Positions 6,308 to 9,697 of a stretch of DNA of 9,697 nucleotides are shown here, piece by piece. Below the pieces are notes generated by a model. It was given only the letters and a program-made list of their open reading frames with translations, searched no databases and was not told where the DNA came from. The number at the start of each line of letters is the position of its first letter. Position 1 is the stretch's first letter. Made by a program: the position numbers and the translations under genes. This DNA comes from an uncultured Lentisphaeria bacterium (lineage in GTDB: Bacteria > Verrucomicrobiota > Lentisphaeria > Victivallales > Victivallaceae): NCBI GenBank assembly GCA_937888615.1, contig CALABZ010000249.1:1-9697 (forward strand), in the 5' to 3' direction.

Positions 6308-7561
6308 ATGATGAAAACAACTCCGAAAAATCGAAACCTTTTCACCCTCCTGGAGTTGGTCATCGTGCTGGCGATCCTGGCGGTGGTGTCGACGCTGGTG
6401 CTGGACAACTTCGGCGAACAGGAACTCCGCGAACGCCAACGCCAGACCATTGAGCGCGGCAACGCCGTCAAAAATCTGATCACGGGGATGAATCAGCCGG
6501 ACGGCATCAGTCGCTTTCTCTCCGACATGGGGCGTTACCCGCGGGTCTATAAAGACGGCGAGAAATCCGGCAGGCTTCTGGCCCAGCTTTACGATTCGTC
6601 CATATGGGATGCCGGTATGCTTGCCCATGTTGATACAATTACCATCAACAACACCCTGTTGGATCTTCCATTTACAAGTCCGGCCGAGGACGTGAAGGTT
6701 AGTATGAACGTGGGATGGAACGGGCCTTATTTGAACAATCAAGGTGAGAATTTTTATGATGGCTGGGGGAATGGCTGGCGGATACTGGGTTATGACAAAG
6801 ATGAGAGCGAAATCAAAAAACGCTATCCCGTTATCAGTGAAACGTACCTGAAAACCACCACCGTGATCAATGGCATTGCGAGTTTCGGCGCCAATCGTCA
6901 GGAGGATGAAAATACGTCCGAAGATTATCTGGATAAGGATGAGATTTTCGGATTTGCCGAAGCGTTGAACACCGCGACTCTCCATATCACCCTGAAGGGC
7001 CGCGACAACAACGGAATATGGCTGCCGATAAAAACCGTGGAAACCGATAGTATTCCCGAATATTCCAGCGGTGTCCTTTACACGGAGGATGCTGTGGTGG
7101 AGAGCGGTGGGCAATACTATTTCAGTCTGAAAAGCAACAATTCCGATTCGGTTACGGAGTCAAGCTCCTGGAGTCAAAAAAATGCTCGCCTTGTCAGCCG
7201 TTCTTCCAGCGATACGGGAATCCGTGTCATGCTGTTTGCACCGCACAAAACAGCAAGTAATCAAATGTCCCTGGGTTATTTCGATTTTAAACCGGCCGCA
7301 CTGAAAGAGGACGGCGACGTTTTTCTGAAACCCGCTCCCGCCGACAACAATGACCAGGTCAAGGTCATTGAGAACTGGGAGGACGATCATAATCTGACTA
7401 TAAAAGGGTTGATTCCGGGACGACGGCAGATTTATGCGTATGGTTATTTTTATGAAGCGGCGGCGGGAATCCCTTTATTTCGGCTTGCCTCGGCGGTTGA
7501 ATGGGTGGACCTTCGAAAAGGAAGCAATCACATCACCTTGTATTTGGAACTAAAAAACTAG
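6308..7561 (+). CDS. GspG-like pseudopilin with long C-terminal extension and CBM5/12-like module
   Basis: A 417-residue prepilin-like protein, about three times the usual size. The ATG at 6308 lies 2 nt after the preceding stop; there is no clear ribosome site, so translational coupling is likely (an in-frame TTG at 6302 is possible). Residues 12-36 are the pilin helix starting FTLLELVIVLAIL, with E16 at +5 and Leu at -1. A GspG core follows: GWNGPYLNNQG (136-146), DGWGNGWRILGY (151-162) and GIASFGANRQEDE (189-201) with acidic residues beyond, like the GspG calcium loop. Residues 250-290 resemble a CBM5/12-type chitin-binding fold: Y-x-x-G-x-x-Y, VV near a GG-x-YY, NN, and a closing SSSW. 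The last 100 residues form another beta domain ending KGSNHITLYLELKN. The likely role is a minor or tip pseudopilin that can contact a polysaccharide; the carbohydrate module is from pattern only. Confidence 0.8.
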   Translation: MMKTTPKNRNLFTLLELVIVLAILAVVSTLVLDNFGEQELRERQRQTIERGNAVKNLITGMNQPDGISRFLSDMGRYPRVYKDGEKSGRLLAQLYDSSIWDAGMLAHVDTITINNTLLDLPFTSPAEDVKVSMNVGWNGPYLNNQGENFYDGWGNGWRILGYDKDESEIKKRYPVISETYLKTTTVINGIASFGANRQEDENTSEDYLDKDEIFGFAEALNTATLHITLKGRDNNGIWLPIKTVETDSIPEYSSGVLYTEDAVVESGGQYYFSLKSNNSDSVTESSSWSQKNARLVSRSSSDTGIRVMLFAPHKTASNQMSLGYFDFKPAALKEDGDVFLKPAPADNNDQVKVIENWEDDHNLTIKGLIPGRRQIYAYGYFYEAAAGIPLFRLASAVEWVDLRKGSNHITLYLELKN

Positions 7562-7584
7562 CATGAAACAGGGATAAGGAATCC

Positions 7585-8913
7585 ATGTCATTTTTTAATA
7601 TAAAAGTCCGTGGACGATATTTGATTGTGGGGGATGAAGGGACCGCTCTGATCGGCATTGTGGCCGATGGACGACAGGTACACGCCTCCAACCGCTTCGC
7701 GCCCGGTTCGACCGCGGAAACCGTTCTGGAATTCGGGCGCAAACAGGGGGCGAAACAGGCCCTATGGCTGAAGATCGCCGACGTCCGCGAAATTGAGGTC
7801 AAGCTCGGCAATGACGTCGATGCCGACGAACGCCGTTCCGCCATCGAATACGCCGCCGCGTCCAATACCGGCGCACAGTCCGGCTCCGAACGGGTTGCGT
7901 TCCTTGAGGGCAAACTGCACGACTTTCGCAGCGGCGTGCTGGTATCGCAGTTCGACGCTGGCGAGGTGCTGGAGGCCGCGCGGCTTTCCGCCGCGTACAA
8001 AATGAAATTTCTCGGCGTCAGCAATTTCAAACAGCTTCTCCTTGCCGAGCATTTTTCCAATGAGGAGAACCACAATGAAAGTTTTCTCAGCCTGCTCGGT
8101 TCGCACGGTTTTGCCGCCACCCCGGAGCGCAACCGCCTGACCGTTCGCAGTCTGCCGTTCGGCATTCCCGTCGAGGAGGCCGAACGCGAAGAATGGAAAC
8201 AGAAGCTTCAGCGTCGTCTGGCCGGACTCAAACACCGAAACGTCACCCTTTACGCGCCCGGGGCCGACCTCGCGCTTGCGGACGAAATTCGCGAAGCCAC
8301 CGGCGCGGAGTCCGTCACCCCCGCCGATTGGAAAAACGCGCTCGAACGGGCGGCGGTGTTCTTCGGCGATGCCGGGCGGCGGCTGATTTCTCCGGCGATA
8401 CCGCCTCCGAAACCGAAAGACCCGAAGGCCGCCGGTACATTCATCGGGTTGGCGCTGCTCGGTTCGGTCACCTTTGCCATGCTTTACCTGTTGGGGCAGA
8501 ATTGCATGGGGATCAGGCAGTTGGAGCGCCGCCTGGCCGAGAACAAGAAAATTGAGGACACGGTCAAGGCCGAGGAGGTCCGATTGAAAAAGATTCAAGA
8601 CGACATTACCGCAGCCCAGGAGATCAACCGCCTGTTCGTTCAGAAAAAACACATTTCGCGCGAATACATGCTGGTTATGAATCTGTTGAGCCGCTACCCC
8701 CTTGAATACACCCGGATCAACCGGATTGAGGAGCGGAATACCGGGATCACCATTGGCGGGGAAACGGTGTGGCAGCCGGATTTGTCGCGGTTTTTCTCGC
8801 ACTTCGAGAATGAATTGAGCAAGCGCGACCTCACCCTTTTTTCGGACGGGTTGAAGAATCTCGACGGTGGCCGCATCGAATTTCAATCGCACGTGGCCCG
8901 GCCCGGCCGCTGA
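7585..8913 (+). CDS. GspL-like inner-membrane platform protein (PilM-PilN fusion-like)
   Basis: A 442-residue protein with the architecture of GspL. Residues 1-265 form a cytoplasmic actin-like (PilM-type) domain, inferred from length, order and alternating pattern; the ATP-binding motifs are not obvious, as in GspL, which does not bind ATP. A Pro/Lys linker (271-282) precedes one membrane helix at 284-304 (GTFIGLALLGSVTFAMLYLLG). A coiled coil (about 310-355, Glu/Lys/Leu-rich) leads to a small periplasmic alpha/beta domain (about 365-440), the PilN/GspL ferredoxin-like fold. The ATG at 7585 has AAGGA 4 nt upstream. GspL links the secretion ATPase GspE to GspM and the pseudopilus. It follows the GspG-like genes and precedes the GspM/PilO-like gene by 12 nt, the usual order in these systems. 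Confidence 0.75.
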   Translation: MSFFNIKVRGRYLIVGDEGTALIGIVADGRQVHASNRFAPGSTAETVLEFGRKQGAKQALWLKIADVREIEVKLGNDVDADERRSAIEYAAASNTGAQSGSERVAFLEGKLHDFRSGVLVSQFDAGEVLEAARLSAAYKMKFLGVSNFKQLLLAEHFSNEENHNESFLSLLGSHGFAATPERNRLTVRSLPFGIPVEEAEREEWKQKLQRRLAGLKHRNVTLYAPGADLALADEIREATGAESVTPADWKNALERAAVFFGDAGRRLISPAIPPPKPKDPKAAGTFIGLALLGSVTFAMLYLLGQNCMGIRQLERRLAENKKIEDTVKAEEVRLKKIQDDITAAQEINRLFVQKKHISREYMLVMNLLSRYPLEYTRINRIEERNTGITIGGETVWQPDLSRFFSHFENELSKRDLTLFSDGLKNLDGGRIEFQSHVARPGR

Positions 8914-8925
8914 AGGAGACGACGA

Positions 8926-9633
8926 ATGAACAGCATAAATAAACAACTCAAAATCTGGCGTGACGATTTCCTGAAATATTACAACCGGACTTCGCTGGTC
9001 ATGCGGATCGCTATCGGCGCGGCGCTGAGTTTCGGCGTCGTCTACGGGGCAATGAATCAGTGGATCAAACCGCAGGCCGCAAAAATCAAAAAACTGAATA
9101 AAGACCTCGAAAATATTAGCATCATTCCCGATTTCGAGCTGGCCATGCAGGATCTAGCCAATAAAATCCGCCGCGGCAACCGTCAGTTGAAAATACTTCA
9201 GGAAGACAACCGCAAGCTCGGCGAAAAAAACGGCAATCTGGAACGCGCCGACAGTGGTCGCGTTATTTTCGAGCTCCGCAAAATGATGGACAAGCACACA
9301 TTGAAAATCGTAACCGAGGAGCGTCTCTCCTCCTCCCGGTCTCCTGTCAAATCATCCCGCCGCCGGGGCGATCAGGCGGCGGTGGCCGACACCCGGGTCA
9401 AGGTGGTATTGCCGGAGTCCATGGCCAGCGAGGGATATACGTTCAAGGTATTGGGGAGTTTCGCCAATATCCGGGATTTCCTGCATGAAGCTTATGACGC
9501 CGATCTGGTGTTTTTCCTGAACAATATTTCGATCCGGCACTCCGACGAATATCTGGTAAACCGCAAATTCCAGCAGTACAAGGCCCTCGAATGTTCTTTC
9601 GAGGCCCACGTACCGTACCTGAAAGCGAGATGA
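8926..9633 (+). CDS. GspM/PilO-like inner-membrane protein
   Basis: A 235-residue bitopic membrane protein. Residues 1-23 are cytoplasmic, 24-43 form one membrane helix, and 50-112 a charged coiled coil (repeated Leu/Lys/Glu/Asn). A basic linker rich in Ser and Arg (about 134-147) leads into a periplasmic alpha/beta domain (about 155-232) of the PilO/GspM ferredoxin-like kind, with strands like YTFKVLGSF and ECSFEAHVPY. AAGGAG 7 nt upstream supports the ATG. PilO and GspM share no strong sequence motif, so the call rests on architecture, size and position directly after the GspL-like gene. It would pair with the GspL-like protein in the periplasm to form the alignment platform. Confidence 0.7.
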   Translation: MNSINKQLKIWRDDFLKYYNRTSLVMRIAIGAALSFGVVYGAMNQWIKPQAAKIKKLNKDLENISIIPDFELAMQDLANKIRRGNRQLKILQEDNRKLGEKNGNLERADSGRVIFELRKMMDKHTLKIVTEERLSSSRSPVKSSRRRGDQAAVADTRVKVVLPESMASEGYTFKVLGSFANIRDFLHEAYDADLVFFLNNISIRHSDEYLVNRKFQQYKALECSFEAHVPYLKAR

Positions 9634-9638
9634 CGGCC

Positions 9639-9697
9639 ATGACTGAACGAACCATTTCCATCCGCAAAATCAGCATTCCGGATGGAAATGGTTCGTA
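9639..9697 (+). CDS. Start of a further gene, 19 codons only
   Basis: An ATG 5 nt after the preceding stop opens a frame that continues to the window edge: MTERTISIRKISIPDGNGS. Tight spacing suggests the same operon. No family can be read from so few residues. In pilMNO- or gspLM-type operons the next gene is often PilP or a secretin, but that is only context. The whole stretch lies in a perfect inverted repeat, so the last bases should be treated with care. Confidence 0.4.
   Translation, partial: MTERTISIRKISIPDGNGS
9647..9696. repeat. Perfect 18-bp inverted repeat with 14-nt loop
   Basis: ACGAACCATTTCCATCCG (9647-9664) is followed after 14 nt by its exact reverse complement (9679-9696). 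Pairing stops cleanly on both sides. It overlaps codons 3-19 of the last gene and would form a very stable hairpin just after its start codon. It ends one base from the window edge. Confidence 0.85.

Noticed and set aside
6203..7114. 303-residue open frame on the minus strand
   Set aside because: Antisense to two prepilin genes with clear prepilin N-termini and no recognisable domain of its own.
7762..8946. 394-residue open frame on the minus strand
   Set aside because: It lies opposite the GspL-like gene, in GC-rich sequence where antisense frames stay open by chance; its protein has no domain logic.
1..9697. CRISPR array, insertion sequence, tRNA or rRNA
   Set aside because: I saw no regularly spaced repeats, transposase motifs, terminal repeats with target duplications, or tRNA/rRNA-like sequence.

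Overview
The window looks like chromosomal DNA from a Gram-negative (diderm) bacterium of moderate to high GC. The best guess is the PVC group, most likely Lentisphaerota/Victivallales. The reasons are several prepilins with F-(S/T)-L-(I/L)-E N-termini and no glycine before the cleavage point, a very large secreted glycan-binding protein with a CBM9-like domain, and a divergent AraC-type regulator beside it. No marker gene is present, so the taxonomy is an inference.

Left part (1-2331, minus strand): one uninterrupted reading frame runs off the left edge. It encodes the first 777 residues of an exported protein with a signal peptide, a CBM9-like domain and the start of a further beta-rich, glycoside-hydrolase-associated module. 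It is transcribed divergently from an AraC-family regulator (2548-3447, plus). The shared spacer holds a good minus-strand promoter and a plausible plus-strand one, the usual layout for substrate-induced polysaccharide use.

Middle and right part (3713-9697, plus strand): a compact gene string encodes parts of a type II secretion / type IV pilus-like machine. In order it holds a small Cys/His-rich membrane protein, a prepilin with a His cluster, a Fur-family regulator, a GspG-like prepilin, a second GspG-like prepilin with a long C-terminal extension that resembles a CBM5/12 chitin-binding fold, a GspL (PilM-PilN fusion-like) protein, a GspM/PilO-like protein, and the first 19 codons of a further gene. 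Gaps shrink from about 70 nt at the start to 2-23 nt later on, which suggests an operon. GspL and GspM would form the inner-membrane platform that couples a cytoplasmic ATPase to pseudopilus growth. The ATPase, the platform protein GspF and the secretin are not in the window.

The most unusual point is the set at 3626-5546. A candidate operator dyad, a Cys/His-rich membrane protein, a pilin carrying HQHEDHGH and a Fur-family protein that has lost the usual sensory histidines lie together at the head of the secretion genes. This suggests, without proof, a metal-linked or otherwise Fur-controlled pseudopilus. The second oddity is a pseudopilin that seems to carry its own carbohydrate-binding module. 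A perfect 18-bp inverted repeat sits at the extreme right end, across the start of the last gene, and may be biological or an end artefact.
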